Shown here: one piece after another, positions 53,159-62,891 of the stretch
Layout of the letters: each line of letters opens with the position of its first letter
Numbering within the stretch: position 1 is the first letter of the stretch
NCBI RefSeq assembly: GCF_030813495.1
Contig: NZ_JAUSUI010000011.1
Location: 87,551 to 151,550, forward strand
Reading direction: 5' to 3'
DNA length: 64,000 bases
From: Ancylobacter polymorphus
GTDB lineage: Bacteria > Pseudomonadota > Alphaproteobacteria > Rhizobiales > Xanthobacteraceae
Notes under the pieces: generated by a model
Seen by the model: the letters and a program-made list of their open reading frames with translations, nothing else
The model's database searches: none
What the model was told of the DNA's origin: nothing
Position numbers and translations under genes: made by a program

Positions 53159-54763
53159 TCAGCCCGGCTGGCCGTGCCAGAACGGCTCGACATCGATGAA
53201 TTTACGCCATGTGCGCCGCAGCGCCTCGGCGGTTTCAATGCGGGCGCGTCCCTGCCAGCCGGTGATCGCGCCGATGGCCTTGTGGACCTGCGGGTTCGAC
53301 GTGCTGTCCTCCATCTCGCGCAGCAGGGATTGCGTGGTGGAGATATCGTTGTCGGTACCGAGAACGTCCTGCAGCCGGGACATCCGCTTCAGATATTTTC
53401 GTGCCGCACCGTCGCGGTCGTAAAGCGGCAGCAGGAACTCGGCGCCATAGCGCAGCTTCTTCAGCGTCAGGCGCAGCTCATGGCGGGCGACCGGCCCCAG
53501 CTTGCGGAAATTATGGCCCTGCTTCAACGCCTTGCGGTGCAGCCGCGTCAGCCCGCGCCCGGCGAAATCGCGCGCCGGCTGGGTGAGCACGGCAAGGGCG
53601 TCGAGGCCGATATCGTTGCGCCAGCTCCGGCGCTCGATCACCCGGCCGAGCGACAGCAGGAAGCGCGTGCATTCAAGGTCGATCAGGTCCGCGCGCACGG
53701 CCTGATAGCTAAGAGCCCGCGGCGGCACGGTGGCGGATCGGAGTTCGGTAAAGTCGATGCCGGGCAGATTGGCGCGCTCGATCTCGGCGATGGTCGTCGT
53801 GGCGAACACGTCCCAGTTGCGGGCCGGCCCCAGCGCGCTCGCCAGCCTTTTTGCCGCGAGGCCGAGGGTCTGGAGCGCCGAGGCGGGAACTTCCTTTTTG
53901 AACAGCGCGATGGCGGTGCGCAGGCGCCGCAGCGCAACCCGCAGCTGATGGACGCCCTCCGGGTCCTGGCCATGATGCGCCGCCATCAGGTTCGCCATCA
54001 CATGCGCCTGGCACGCACTCAAGACCTTAGCGACCACGTCGTCCGTGCTGTCTGTCGGGCCGAGGCCGGTGGCGAAGGCCTTCTCGGCCGAAGGCGAGCC
54101 GCCAAAGGCGAGCGCGTAGCCGCGCTCGGCCTTGCTCTGGAAGCCGATACGAAAGGCCCCCTGCTCCAGCAGGGACAAGGCCAACTCGTAGAGCGCGCCC
54201 GCTCCGCCCGATTTCAGTTCCAGCTCGATCTCGCACACCGCCTCGGCCTTGGTGCCCGCGTTCAGCATTCCCTCATCGAACGCGACCTCGATCACGGCGC
54301 CGCCGAAGGCGACGAGCTGGGTGTGCCGCCGGATCTTGGTGGTGAACACCGGCACGAGGTCGGCGGCGGCCAATGTGGTGAACGGCGCCCCCAGATCGGC
54401 CAGGGGCAGCGCGTCAAGCTGAAGTCCCATATCCGGCACGCGGGCTTCCATCTCGCGCCGCTGAAGCGGACCGCCTTGCGAGGCCAGCTTCAGCGTCTGC
54501 ACGAACTGCCGGCCGCTGCGCCGAACGCGCAGCGCCGCGCCCCGGCGCGCGAGCGCCGAATCGGCGGTATCGAAATAAGTCGCTTCCAGACGCCGCACGA
54601 CGCCCTTGGATGTGGCGTTGCGGGTAATGACGGGCGCCACGAGCAGGCGCTGCAGTGTGGCCGAATCGGTGAGCAGCTTGAGTTCGATCTCATAGCCGGG
54701 CCCCGCCGGCCCCTGCGGGTGCATTTCGTCTTGCGGTTGAATTTCAGGCACTTGTTCCGGCAT
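53159..54763 (-). CDS. CYTH-CHAD domain protein
   Basis: 534 residues. The N-terminal CYTH (triphosphate tunnel) domain, about 25-215, contains the hallmark EIELKL, then RRLEATYFDTADSALARRGAALRVRR and FVQTLKL. The C-terminal CHAD domain, about 245-520, has GVHQLRVALRRLRTAIALF and HELRLTLKKLRYGAEFLLPLY, with the conserved His and Arg/Lys that bind polyphosphate. Likely an inorganic triphosphatase or polyphosphate-granule protein. ATG 54763 with GGAG 7 bases upstream is chosen over a GTG at 54781. The downstream neighbour is the recombinase relic. Confidence 0.9.
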   Translation of the reverse strand: MPEQVPEIQPQDEMHPQGPAGPGYEIELKLLTDSATLQRLLVAPVITRNATSKGVVRRLEATYFDTADSALARRGAALRVRRSGRQFVQTLKLASQGGPLQRREMEARVPDMGLQLDALPLADLGAPFTTLAAADLVPVFTTKIRRHTQLVAFGGAVIEVAFDEGMLNAGTKAEAVCEIELELKSGGAGALYELALSLLEQGAFRIGFQSKAERGYALAFGGSPSAEKAFATGLGPTDSTDDVVAKVLSACQAHVMANLMAAHHGQDPEGVHQLRVALRRLRTAIALFKKEVPASALQTLGLAAKRLASALGPARNWDVFATTTIAEIERANLPGIDFTELRSATVPPRALSYQAVRADLIDLECTRFLLSLGRVIERRSWRNDIGLDALAVLTQPARDFAGRGLTRLHRKALKQGHNFRKLGPVARHELRLTLKKLRYGAEFLLPLYDRDGAARKYLKRMSRLQDVLGTDNDISTTQSLLREMEDSTSNPQVHKAIGAITGWQGRARIETAEALRRTWRKFIDVEPFWHGQPG

Positions 54764-55099
54764 GTCGACACTCCGCTTCACCCGGACACGCGCCGGCTCG
54801 GTTGCCGCGGGTAGGCATTTTTCCCGACGACCTTAGCGCCACGGATAGCGGCTCGGACTGTCACAAAAAAGTAGCATTAGCGACGGCACGCCTTGGTCGA
54901 GCCCGCGCGGCGGGCGCCGCCGTTGGCCGAACGCCGGGTCGGAGGCGCCAACAAGACGACGCGCGCTTGACATTCAGGGCGGCTGGCATCAGGTGGGGTT
55001 CGGGCAGATCGGACCTCGGCATCGACTCCCAGGCTTCCGGCCCCGACCCCGTCGCCAGGCCCGGAACCGGCGGAGGGCCTCTGCCATCCAACGGACGCG
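54764..55099. other. Divergent intergenic region of 336 bases
   Basis: Lies between the CYTH-CHAD and phosphoesterase genes and must hold both promoters. An AT-rich patch (ACAAAAAAGTAGCATTAG, about 54862-54879) is the only promoter-like segment; no operator dyad was recognised. Confidence 0.4.
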
Positions 55100-55933
55100 G
55101 TGCCTGAAAGGGGCGTGTTCCACGGCACGACGGATCGTTTCGTCGGCGCGACTTGGAGTCGAAAGAGAATTTTCGGGCTTTGGAAAACTCCGCTTGTCAC
55201 CCTTGCCGAGGCGCGCGGCCCTGAGGGAATCCGGATCTACGCGGTCGGCGACATCCATGGGTGCCGGTCTCTGCTCGACAAGCTTCTGCGCAAGATCGAG
55301 GATGACCTCGCACGCTCAAAGCCGGACGACTGGCGGGTCATCTTCCTCGGCGACTATGCGGATCGTGGCCCCGACTCCAGGGGGGTGATCGAGCGTCTGA
55401 TTGCGCTGCAGGCCGCGGATTCCCGCTACATCACGCTCGCGGGCAATCACGATGTGGAATTTCTCGCCTTTCTCGAGCGCCCCAGCAGCGAGGGCGTTTT
55501 CGTCAATAGCGGCGGCAACGCCACCGCGCGCTCCTATGGCGTGAAGCTCAGCCGCTCGAAGCTGAAGGCGCAGGCTGATCTCGAAAGCGTGCATCGGAAG
55601 CTGCTGGCGGCGGTTCCCGCCGACCACGTGGAGTTCCTCAAAGGACTGCAATTCGCCGTGTCCTATGGCGACTATTTCTTCTGCCATGCGGGGGTGCGTC
55701 CCGGCACATCGCTGGATCGGCAGGAGCGCGACGATCTTCTGTGGATGCGCGCTCCCTTTCTGAACTCCCTGATGCCGCTGGAAAAGGTCGTGGTTCACGG
55801 CCACACGATCACCGCGAGGCCGGAAGAGCGGATCAACCGTATCGGCATCGATACCGGCGCCTATCGGACGGGTCGCCTCACAGCGCTCGTCATTGAGGGT
55901 GATCATAAGGAGTTTCTGTCGAGCAAGCCGTAA
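55100..55933 (+). CDS. Calcineurin-like metallophosphoesterase (Ser/Thr phosphatase type)
   Basis: 277 residues. The PPP-family metal motifs are complete: AVGDIHGC (near 50), GDYADRGPDS (near 88), AGNHDVEFLAF (near 117), FCHAGVRPG (near 197) and VVHGHTITARPE (near 236). It hydrolyses phosphoproteins or dinucleoside polyphosphates; sequence alone does not decide. The start GTG 55100 is weakly supported and the first 40 residues precede the domain, so a later start is possible. Confidence 0.87.
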   Translation: MPERGVFHGTTDRFVGATWSRKRIFGLWKTPLVTLAEARGPEGIRIYAVGDIHGCRSLLDKLLRKIEDDLARSKPDDWRVIFLGDYADRGPDSRGVIERLIALQAADSRYITLAGNHDVEFLAFLERPSSEGVFVNSGGNATARSYGVKLSRSKLKAQADLESVHRKLLAAVPADHVEFLKGLQFAVSYGDYFFCHAGVRPGTSLDRQERDDLLWMRAPFLNSLMPLEKVVVHGHTITARPEERINRIGIDTGAYRTGRLTALVIEGDHKEFLSSKP

Positions 55934-56485
55934 TAGCGCAACCGGCTATCCGGCGTCGAGCATGAGGCGAAGATGTCGGACGAAACAGGGAATAATTTCG
56001 GGAGCTTAGACGCGGTCGGCACGCGTCATAGCGCTACAGCGAAGACGTCGTTCTCTTGGTCGCTCGCGGCCCGCCATTTGTCGCCATTATGTGCCGTTCT
56101 TCGATATCCCACGAGATTGCCGCCCAAACGCCGCCGTTAGCCTCGCGGAGCGCATATCCGTCGACTCAAAGTGACTTGGGTTGATACCGGTATGGGTAGC
56201 AGGCGCCTGTCGCACGTCATTGTCACCGGCGGCCCGCTTGCCGACCGCCCCGCCGCCATTGCGTGATTCGGTTCAGGAGAGCGCCGGACAGTCGACGACG
56301 ACGCCTCGGCTGCACGCCGCGCCCGTCATCCTTGATGCGGTTTCGCGCCCGTGCCGTTCGTTTCGTTCATGGTGCCGGCTAATTTCAGCCAATCGGCTGA
56401 AACGACGGAGGTTTTGCAATCCATACCATTCGATCAATCCGTGGCCGGTGTCGCATTACTGGGCGCAAGCATGGCGGGTCGAGCA
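55934..56485. other. 552-base region between convergent genes
   Basis: No supported gene; the only long plus-strand frame (56181-56534) runs into the ABC ATPase gene and is a shadow. A hairpin TTTCAGCC-AATC-GGCTGAAA (56383-56402) lacks a T-run. The section 55940-56110 is less GC-rich than its neighbours. Confidence 0.5.
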
Positions 56486-57190
56486 TCAGTCCTGCTCCAC
56501 CTTCCCCGCACACATCCGCCCGTCTTCGAAGTGAACGATGCGGTCGAACAGGTCGGTCGAGCGCGGATCATGGGTAATCACCACCACCGCCGTTCCATGG
56601 GCAGCGGCGATACGGCGGAAGATCTCCATCACCTGACGGCCGCGCACGCGGTCCAGCGCCGCCGTGGGCTCATCGGCAAGGATCAGCGGCGGTGCATTGG
56701 CGAGCGCCCGCACCACCGCCACGCGCTGCTGCTCGCCGCCGGAAAGCCTCGCCGGCAGGCTCTCGGCACGATGCGCGAGGTCCAGCGCAGCGAGCAGCCG
56801 CCGGCCATGGGCACGGGCATCGGCAGGGGCCACATCAGCGATTTCGAGCGCCAGTGCGACATTCTCCACTGCGGACAGGAAGGGGATCAGATTCGCCTTC
56901 TGGAACACGAAGCCGATGCGTCTGCGGCGTATCTCGCGCAGCGCGTCGAGGTCGGCCCCGGCATGGGAGACCCTCTGGCCCGCCAGCCAGACCTCGCCGG
57001 AGGTCGGATTCTCCAGAAGCCCGGCCAGCATGAGGAAGGTGCTTTTGCCCGAGCCACTCGGCCCGAAAATGCCGACCAGTTCGCCGGCGGCAACGTCGAG
57101 TGACACGCCGTCGAGCGCGCGTACCGGCCCGGCACCGGTAGCGTAGTGGCGCGTGAGCGAGCGCACCGAAAGTACGGATGGGCCGCTCAC
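56486..57190 (-). CDS. ABC transporter ATPase, DevA/MacB-like
   Basis: 234 residues. Walker A GPSGSGKST near 45, signature LSGGEQQRVAV, Walker B PLILADEPTAALD and the H-loop VVITHDPR belong to the LolD/MacB class. GTG 57190 overlaps the permease stop by four bases (GTGA) and has GAGG 7 bases upstream; the longer frame is rejected. It powers the DevBCA-type exporter with the next two genes. Last gene of the operon. Confidence 0.92.
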   Translation of the reverse strand: MSGPSVLSVRSLTRHYATGAGPVRALDGVSLDVAAGELVGIFGPSGSGKSTFLMLAGLLENPTSGEVWLAGQRVSHAGADLDALREIRRRRIGFVFQKANLIPFLSAVENVALALEIADVAPADARAHGRRLLAALDLAHRAESLPARLSGGEQQRVAVVRALANAPPLILADEPTAALDRVRGRQVMEIFRRIAAAHGTAVVVITHDPRSTDLFDRIVHFEDGRMCAGKVEQD

Positions 57191-58350
57191 GACAACACCT
57201 CGCGTGCCTCGACCTGCGAGGCGCGGACAATGCCGACCCACGCCGCGGCGGCGCAGACAAGGGCTAGGACGAGCGCGATCTGTGCAAGATCGGGCGGCAG
57301 CATCACCACGCGGCGCGGGAAGAGGGGGAAGATCATCCAGGCCAGAACAACTGCAAGCGCGTAGCCGGCAATGCCGATGAGCGCGGCCTGCTGGCCGATG
57401 AGACGGACCACGACGCTCTCGCGCGCGCCCATCAGCTTGAGCAGCGCGATCTCGTGCAGCTTCTCGATCGTCATGGTGTAGACGATGAGCGAAACCACGA
57501 TGGCGGTGATGACGAGTATCATCCCGGTGAAGGTCAGGATTTGGAGGCGCAGTTTCCAGAGCCGGGCATTGAGCATCAGGTCACGCTGCTCGCCCGTGGT
57601 CATAACCCGCACGTCGCCCCAGCGCTGGATGACGGCGATCACACGTGCGGGGTCGGCGGCGGGGTCGAGCCGCACCAGCACGGCGGAGATCTTGCTGTCC
57701 TGCGCCACCGAGCTCGCATCGGCGCTCACGGCGCTAGTGCCGGTCCCGGCGGCACGCGCCAGATGGATTTCTTCCGATGTGCGTCGTCGCGCGATGACCG
57801 CCGCGTCATTGATGCCAACGAAAAGCAGTCCGTCGCCGGCCGAATCGACCATGTGCCGCGTAAGGCCAACGACGGTATAGACGTCGCGCGCCAGCTGTAT
57901 CCGGTCGCCGACCTTCAGGCCGGTGCTCCCATCTGCCACGGCCTCATAGCGGCTGCCGCCAAGCCAGCGGCCTTCCGCGAGCGAAAGCCAGCGCCCATCG
58001 TCGCGGGGCACGTCGACACCGGTCACGGTGGCGCGATGCGGGGCACCGGCGAAGCTGAACTGCTGGCTGAACTGGGTGAAGCGCCGCACATCCGCGACGC
58101 CCGGCACACCCTCGACCCGCCTGTCCATATCGGCCGCCACCGCCGAGCCTTCGGCGAAGGGCCCGGCGCGCTCGCCCTGCACGACCCAGAGATCGGCATC
58201 AATCCGGTCGATGATGAGGAGCGCATCTTCGACGATGCCGCGATAGAGGCCGATCATGCCGATCACCGCCATGACGAGGAAGGCGACGCCGAGTGCGGTA
58301 AGCGCGAAGCGGGTCGGCGCGTGGAGCGTATCTTTCAGCGCCAGATTCAT
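57187..58350 (-). CDS. FtsX/MacB-type ABC permease, DevC-like
   Basis: 387 residues. It has an N-terminal span (FALTALGVAFLVMAVIGMIG), a large periplasmic domain (about 45-265) and three C-terminal spans (TFTGMILVITAIVVSLIVY, AALIGIAGYALAVVLAWMIF, LAQIALVLALVCAAAAWVGI): the FtsX layout. ALKDTLHAPTRFALTALG resembles DevC N-termini. ATGA overlap with the adaptor gene and GTGA overlap with the ATPase gene. No TolC gene is adjacent. The exported substrate (lipid, peptide or glycolipid) is unknown. Confidence 0.88.
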   Translation of the reverse strand: MNLALKDTLHAPTRFALTALGVAFLVMAVIGMIGLYRGIVEDALLIIDRIDADLWVVQGERAGPFAEGSAVAADMDRRVEGVPGVADVRRFTQFSQQFSFAGAPHRATVTGVDVPRDDGRWLSLAEGRWLGGSRYEAVADGSTGLKVGDRIQLARDVYTVVGLTRHMVDSAGDGLLFVGINDAAVIARRRTSEEIHLARAAGTGTSAVSADASSVAQDSKISAVLVRLDPAADPARVIAVIQRWGDVRVMTTGEQRDLMLNARLWKLRLQILTFTGMILVITAIVVSLIVYTMTIEKLHEIALLKLMGARESVVVRLIGQQAALIGIAGYALAVVLAWMIFPLFPRRVVMLPPDLAQIALVLALVCAAAAWVGIVRASQVEAREVLS

Positions 58351-59549
58351 GGGTCAGTTCCGGCGAGGCGCACGCGCATGAATGGGTAGAGGTCGTCAGG
58401 TCTGAGGATCTCCTGGCCGGCATCGAGGCCGCGCCGGATCTCGACGCGCTTCGCTCCGACCGCCCCCAGCGTTACCTCGCGCCATTGCGCCCGGCCGCTG
58501 GACGCGACCCATACGCCTGGGCGCCCGTCGCGCCAGACAAGAAACGATGTTGGCACGGTCAGTACCGGGCCGCGCCGTTCGATGATGATGCGCGCCATGG
58601 CGCGCTGGCCGAGCGCCCAGTTGACGGGAAGCGCATCGAGCGCGATGTCGATCTCGAATTCCCTCGTCTCCGGGTCGACCTCTCGCCCGAGCCTGAGAAC
58701 GTGGCCGGGGATGGAGTTCTCGGCGCGGGTGAAGGTGATCTCCGCCTCTTGTCCCGGCAGGACAGCGGATATGGCGCTCTCATCCAGGCGCGCGGTCAGA
58801 ACAAGACTTTCCGGATCGACAAGGTGCAGCAGCTCGCTGCCCGGCGCCAGCACCTCGCCGACATGGTGCGTGCGCGACACCACCACGCCGGAAATCGGCG
58901 CGCGCAGCACGCTGTCGTCGAGTTGGACGCGGGCAATGGCTATTCGCGCCTTCGCGGCATCGCGCTCTGCCTCGGCCTGCTCGATGGCGCGGCCGGCGCG
59001 CGCAAAGTCAGCTTCCGCCTGACGGCGGGCGGCGAGGGCGTCGTCCAGCCCGGCTTCGCTGGCGACACCCTTGGCGAGTAGCGCGACCTGCCGTTCATGC
59101 GTCGCGCGCGCTTTTTCCAGCGTTGCGACGGCGTGGTCGCGCTCGGCTTGCGCGGCGGCCACCCCGCGCTCGGCGGCATTGGCGCTCGCCTCGGCGGCGT
59201 CGAGTTCGCCGCTGAGGTCATCGAAGGCAAGGCGGGCGAGTATCTCGCCCTTGCCGACCACGTCGTTACGGTCGACGGCGAGTTCCTCGATGCGGGCCTG
59301 GATGCGACTGCCGACACTGGCCTCGGTCAAGGCCGACAATGTGCCGGGGCCCTGAAGTTCCACATCCAGCATGGCTGGGCGCAAAATCTCGCCCTCGACC
59401 GCATGCGGATAGAAATAGCGCAGGCCGACGAATCCGATCCCCAGTAGCGCCGCCGCGAGGATAGTCAGCCGAAGCCCATCGCGACGACGCGGGCGCGGGA
59501 GGGGTGCCTCCAGCGACAGGAACGGGTCGAGGCCCGGCTGGACGTTCAT
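58347..59549 (-). CDS. HlyD-family adaptor of the DevBCA-type exporter
   Basis: 400 residues. One N-terminal span (LTILAAALLGIGFVGLRYF) is followed by a lipoyl half (GSRIQARIEELAVDRNDVVGKGE), a long coiled-coil hairpin (about 110-215) rich in Ala, Glu and Arg, the second lipoyl half (LRAPISGVVVSRTHHVGEVLAPG) and a beta-barrel end. It links the permease to an outer-membrane channel encoded elsewhere. First gene of the three-gene operon. Confidence 0.9.
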   Translation of the reverse strand: MNVQPGLDPFLSLEAPLPRPRRRDGLRLTILAAALLGIGFVGLRYFYPHAVEGEILRPAMLDVELQGPGTLSALTEASVGSRIQARIEELAVDRNDVVGKGEILARLAFDDLSGELDAAEASANAAERGVAAAQAERDHAVATLEKARATHERQVALLAKGVASEAGLDDALAARRQAEADFARAGRAIEQAEAERDAAKARIAIARVQLDDSVLRAPISGVVVSRTHHVGEVLAPGSELLHLVDPESLVLTARLDESAISAVLPGQEAEITFTRAENSIPGHVLRLGREVDPETREFEIDIALDALPVNWALGQRAMARIIIERRGPVLTVPTSFLVWRDGRPGVWVASSGRAQWREVTLGAVGAKRVEIRRGLDAGQEILRPDDLYPFMRVRLAGTDP

Positions 59550-59586
59550 GACAGGGATATCCGGGGAAAAGGGCGGCCGGGGCGGA

Positions 59587-59859
59587 TCACTGGGTGGATG
59601 TGGCCTTGGCGGCGATGAGAGCGTCCTTGCAGGGCTGGGAGATTTTGTCGGGATTGGCCTTGATGCACTCTAGGATGCGCCCGCCGCCCGGCCGCACGCC
59701 GGGGCAGGTGGCGCGGATGTCCGCCTCGCAGGCGGCACGGACAGCCTGTGCCTGTGCACGCGAGACATTCTGTGCCGCGGCGGCGCCGGAAAAGGCGGCG
59801 CCGAGCAGGGTGGCGAAAGCCAGCACGACGCCGGCGCGAAGGAAGAACGCAGGATCCAT
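59587..59859 (-). CDS. Small secreted Cys-rich-repeat protein
   Basis: 90 residues. The ATG at 59859 has AAAGGAG upstream; the longer open frame is rejected. A signal peptide ending SGAAAA (residues 1-29) is followed by one cysteine-rich unit with four Cys (RAACEAD, RATCPGV, LECIKANP, SQPCKDAL), like the GLG1/Cys_rich_FGFR repeat of periplasmic proteins. Divergent from the response-regulator operon and 37 bases upstream of the HlyD adaptor on the same strand, so it may be co-transcribed with devBCA. Function unknown. Confidence 0.82.
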   Translation of the reverse strand: MDPAFFLRAGVVLAFATLLGAAFSGAAAAQNVSRAQAQAVRAACEADIRATCPGVRPGGGRILECIKANPDKISQPCKDALIAAKATSTQ

Positions 59860-60049
59860 GAGATCGGCTCCTTTGGCGGGTTGGGGCGCAGGGCTATGAA
59901 CCCACCCGGCCAGGGGGCGGCCGACCGCAACGGGTTCCATGGCGGGCAGGTTCGCGCCCGCCGTGCCGCCGGGAACGGGTGTGCTGCGCACGGCGACGGA
60001 AGCGAGTATCGGCCGGAGGTTTTGCGGCCGTGTCTCCGCGCCGGCGCTT

Positions 60050-60064
60050 TTTGTTGCAGTTTGT
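60050..60064 (+). promoter_or_regulatory. Direct-repeat site TTTGT-N5-TTTGT upstream of the response regulator
   Basis: TTTGT-TGCAG-TTTGT, period 10 bases, 56 bases before the regulator ATG. The 12-mer GTTGCAGTTTGT inside it recurs exactly in front of the SH3 gene (63657-63668). The geometry is that of OmpR/CpxR-family sites. Confidence 0.5.
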
Positions 60065-60119
60065 ATCGACGCCGTGGGGACGGCTTGCGCGGCTCCGTCG
60101 TCGCTGTCATGCCAGCGCC

Positions 60120-60839
60120 ATGACAGCCGCAAGAGTGCTTCTGGTCGAGGACGACCGCGACATTCGCAGCCTGCTCGTCGATTTCCTCGGCGGCGAGGGT
60201 TATGACGTCGAGGCGGTCGGCAGCGGCGCCCTGATGGACCGGGCGCTGACGCGCGGCATGCCCGACCTCGTCATCCTCGACATCATGCTGCCGGGCGAGG
60301 ATGGGCTGTCGATCTGCCGGAGGCTCAGGACCAGAAGCCGGGTGCCGATCCTCATGCTCACGGCCAAGCATGACGATATCGACCGTATCATCGGGCTGGA
60401 GATTGGCGCCGACGATTATCTCGGCAAGCCGTTCCACCCCCGCGAATTGCTCGCGCGCATCCGCGCCCTGCTGCGCCGTGCGTCAGGTCCCCTGTCGGCA
60501 GGCGTGCCAGAGCGACGGCGCCGACGTTTCGCGGGGCTCATTGCCGATCTCGACGCACGCACGGTAACGGACGAGAGGGGGCAGCGTGTGCTTCTGACCA
60601 CGGCCGAGTTCGACCTGCTGACCTGTTTCCTCGAACGGCCCGGCCGCGTGCTCTCGCGCGACCTGTTGCTGGACTGGACACGCGGGCGCGCCGGTGGCGA
60701 CCCGTTCGACCGAACCATCGACGTCACCGTGTCGCGCCTGCGCAGCAAGCTGGCCCGCGGGCTCGGCGAGGCCGAGCAACCGATTACCACGGTGCGCAAT
60801 GTCGGCTACCTGTTTTCGGCTGACGTGCACGAGGTCTGA
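60120..60839 (+). CDS. OmpR-family response regulator
   Basis: 239 residues. The receiver domain (1-120) has acidic pair VEDD, phosphoacceptor Asp54 in LVILDIMLPG, Thr in LMLTAKH and Lys in YLGKPF. The winged-helix DNA-binding domain (about 140-235) shows RVLSRDLLLDWTRG, DRTIDVTVSRLRSKL and TTVRNVGYLF. The ATG at 60120 gives the usual N-terminus (MTAARVLLVEDD); the upstream frame is discarded. The kinase gene follows 11 bases later. A tandem site upstream suggests autoregulation. Confidence 0.95.
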   Translation: MTAARVLLVEDDRDIRSLLVDFLGGEGYDVEAVGSGALMDRALTRGMPDLVILDIMLPGEDGLSICRRLRTRSRVPILMLTAKHDDIDRIIGLEIGADDYLGKPFHPRELLARIRALLRRASGPLSAGVPERRRRRFAGLIADLDARTVTDERGQRVLLTTAEFDLLTCFLERPGRVLSRDLLLDWTRGRAGGDPFDRTIDVTVSRLRSKLARGLGEAEQPITTVRNVGYLFSADVHEV

Positions 60840-60850
60840 GGCGAATTGCC

Positions 60851-62176
60851 ATGCGTCTCGGCCTGCTCGCCCGCATCATCCTGATCGTCGCGGTGGCGTT
60901 CTTCGCCATCCAGCTCGTGGCGCTGGCCTTCTATTTCGGCGAGGGCGAGGGGCGCCGGGCTCTCGGCGATGCGCCGCCTTCGCTGCCGCGGCAGATCGCG
61001 TCTCTGGCCCTGCTTGTCGACGAGGTGCCGGCCGATCTTCGGCCTGCTTTGGTGGAAGCCTTCAGCGAGAATGGCCGCACCGCTACGATCATTCCCGCGC
61101 TGCCCGATGATCTCGACCCCAAGAAAGGCATCGGACGTATCGAGCGCGCCATCCGGACGGCACTGGCGCTGCGTGGTGCGCCGGGGCGGCAAGTGCTCGT
61201 GCGCCTCGACGGACCCAGCGAAGACGGGCGCGGCGACATGCTCGGCGTTTATGTCGGACTGGCCGACGGCGGCTATCTCTGGCTCGACATCCAGGACCGC
61301 GTCACCGTCCGGCTGCTCGGAGTGCCGATCGGCTTCTTCGCCGGCCTGTTCGGCGTCCTTGTCGCTCTGGCCGCGCTGGTGGCAGTCGCGCGCGAGATGC
61401 GGCCGATCACGCGCCTCGCCCGCGAGGTCGACCGGGTTGGCGAGAATATCGCCCCTGTCGCGATACCCGAGCGCGGCGCGCCGGAGCTGCGCACGCTGAT
61501 CCGCGCGGTAAATGCGATGCAGGAGCGCATCGGCGCGCTGGTGCGCAACCGCACGCTGACGCTCGGCGCGATCTCGCATGACCTGCGCACCTATCTCACC
61601 CGCCTGCGCCTGCGCGTCGAGATGATGCCGGAGAGCCGCCATCGGGCCGGCGCCATCGCCGATGTCGAAGCCATGCAGGCGCTGGTGGAAGACGCACTCG
61701 ACTTCGCGCAGGATTCCTTCACCCCGACGGAGCCGGGCGGCGCCGACCTCGCCGCCGCGCTGCGCCGCTATGTCGACGAACAGAGCGACGCCGGCATCGT
61801 GCTCGACCTTCCGGACGGCCCGGTGCCGGTCGTCATGGGCGAGAAGGCACTCGGGCGCGTCATCGCCAACCTCGTCGGCAATGCGCTGCGCTATGGCGAG
61901 CGTGCCTTCATCCGCATCGAAGCAGAAGACGCACGCACCGTGCTCGTCATAGAGGACGAGGGCCCCGGCATCCCCGCTGAGGAGCGCGAGCGCGTCTTCG
62001 AGCCGTTCCATCGGCTGGAATGTTCGCGCAATCGTGACAGCGGCGGGACCGGCCTCGGGCTGACCATTGTCCGCCGGCTGGTCGAGCGGCACGGGGGCAG
62101 TGTCGAACTGGACACCAGTCCGCGCGGCGGGCTTGCCGTCCGGGTCCGGTTGCCGCGGGCGGAACTCGCGGGCTGA
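60851..62176 (+). CDS. Membrane sensor histidine kinase
   Basis: 441 residues. TM1 at 7-29 and TM2 near 157-178 enclose a periplasmic sensor of about 125 residues without a recognised fold. HAMP region about 180-230. H-box [17 protein letters not shown] (His near 242). ATPase boxes: N ([11 protein letters not shown]), G1 (EDEGPGIP), F (FEPFHRLE) and G2 ([10 protein letters not shown]). The layout matches the EnvZ/CpxA group. It phosphorylates the upstream regulator. The downstream gene encodes a Spy-like periplasmic protein, pointing to envelope or metal stress. Confidence 0.94.
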   Translation: MRLGLLARIILIVAVAFFAIQLVALAFYFGEGEGRRALGDAPPSLPRQIASLALLVDEVPADLRPALVEAFSENGRTATIIPALPDDLDPKKGIGRIERAIRTALALRGAPGRQVLVRLDGPSEDGRGDMLGVYVGLADGGYLWLDIQDRVTVRLLGVPIGFFAGLFGVLVALAALVAVAREMRPITRLAREVDRVGENIAPVAIPERGAPELRTLIRAVNAMQERIGALVRNRTLTLGAISHDLRTYLTRLRLRVEMMPESRHRAGAIADVEAMQALVEDALDFAQDSFTPTEPGGADLAAALRRYVDEQSDAGIVLDLPDGPVPVVMGEKALGRVIANLVGNALRYGERAFIRIEAEDARTVLVIEDEGPGIPAEERERVFEPFHRLECSRNRDSGGTGLGLTIVRRLVERHGGSVELDTSPRGGLAVRVRLPRAELAG

Positions 62177-62260
62177 AACAAATCGATATGCCGCGGTTTG
62201 AGTGCCGATACCTTGGCCGCTCACCCTTGCCGCCTCCTCAACGGCAAAGGACTCGACGCC

Positions 62261-62821
62261 ATGAGTGCCACATTCCCGACCGGACTGACCACACCGATAG
62301 GCGGCGGAGCGGCCCTCATCGGCCTGGCAGCGGCCGTCATGCCCACCCCCGGGAGCGCACAGGATCTGACCGGGCCCGCCGGGCCCTGGGCTTGCCAGCA
62401 GGAGCCGTTCGTGAGCGAACCAGGACCGGCCGTGGATCCGACGGCCGTTCGGCTCATTGCCGGCCTGCTGCTCTCGGCGCAGGAAACCGCGCTCGGCATC
62501 CGGAGCGACCAGATGGATGCCTGGCGCGGCTATACAACGGCGCTCATTGCGCTTCTGCCCTCAGGCGAGCGGCTCGGGCGCTGGGCGGACGAGAAGCGGC
62601 GCGCCGAGGCGCAGGCTTTCGACCTCGTGCAGGACATGGCCAGCGCGGCCATCGAGCGGGCGGAAAACGCCCGCGCATTGCAGGAATCAGTCTCCCGACT
62701 GAAAGCGGCGCTGACGCCCGAACAGATGAGCATGGCCAAGCAGATGCAGGAGGCGTTGGTCGAGCGTATCGTCCGTTTCCTGCAATGGCGCCGCAGCGAG
62801 GCGCCTGGCCTGCCGCTCTGA
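62261..62821 (+). CDS. Spy/CpxP-like periplasmic protein (LTxxQ motif)
   Basis: 186 residues. Signal peptide cleaved after GSA (about residue 34); the rest is helical and charged, ending with SRLKAALTPEQMSMAKQMQEALVERI, which carries one LTPEQ motif of the Spy/CpxP family. Start ATG 62261 with AAAGG 10 bases upstream; an upstream frame to 62198 is less likely. Third gene of a regulator-kinase-periplasmic operon that parallels cpxRA-cpxP. Family assignment is by motif and context, so moderate. Confidence 0.72.
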   Translation: MSATFPTGLTTPIGGGAALIGLAAAVMPTPGSAQDLTGPAGPWACQQEPFVSEPGPAVDPTAVRLIAGLLLSAQETALGIRSDQMDAWRGYTTALIALLPSGERLGRWADEKRRAEAQAFDLVQDMASAAIERAENARALQESVSRLKAALTPEQMSMAKQMQEALVERIVRFLQWRRSEAPGLPL

Positions 62822-62891
62822 CGGCCGCGAGCCGAAGGGCAAAGGACCGGGGGCGCGGGCTCCCGGTCTCTCTTTATCAGGTGACACCCGA

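Noticed and set aside
56383..56402. Hairpin TTTCAGCC-AATC-GGCTGAAA as terminator of the DevBCA operon
   Set aside because: No T-run follows on either strand and it lies over 80 bases beyond the stop; kept only as a hairpin note.
56181..56534. 117-residue plus-strand frame
   Set aside because: No recognisable domain, poor start, and it runs antisense into the ABC ATPase gene.
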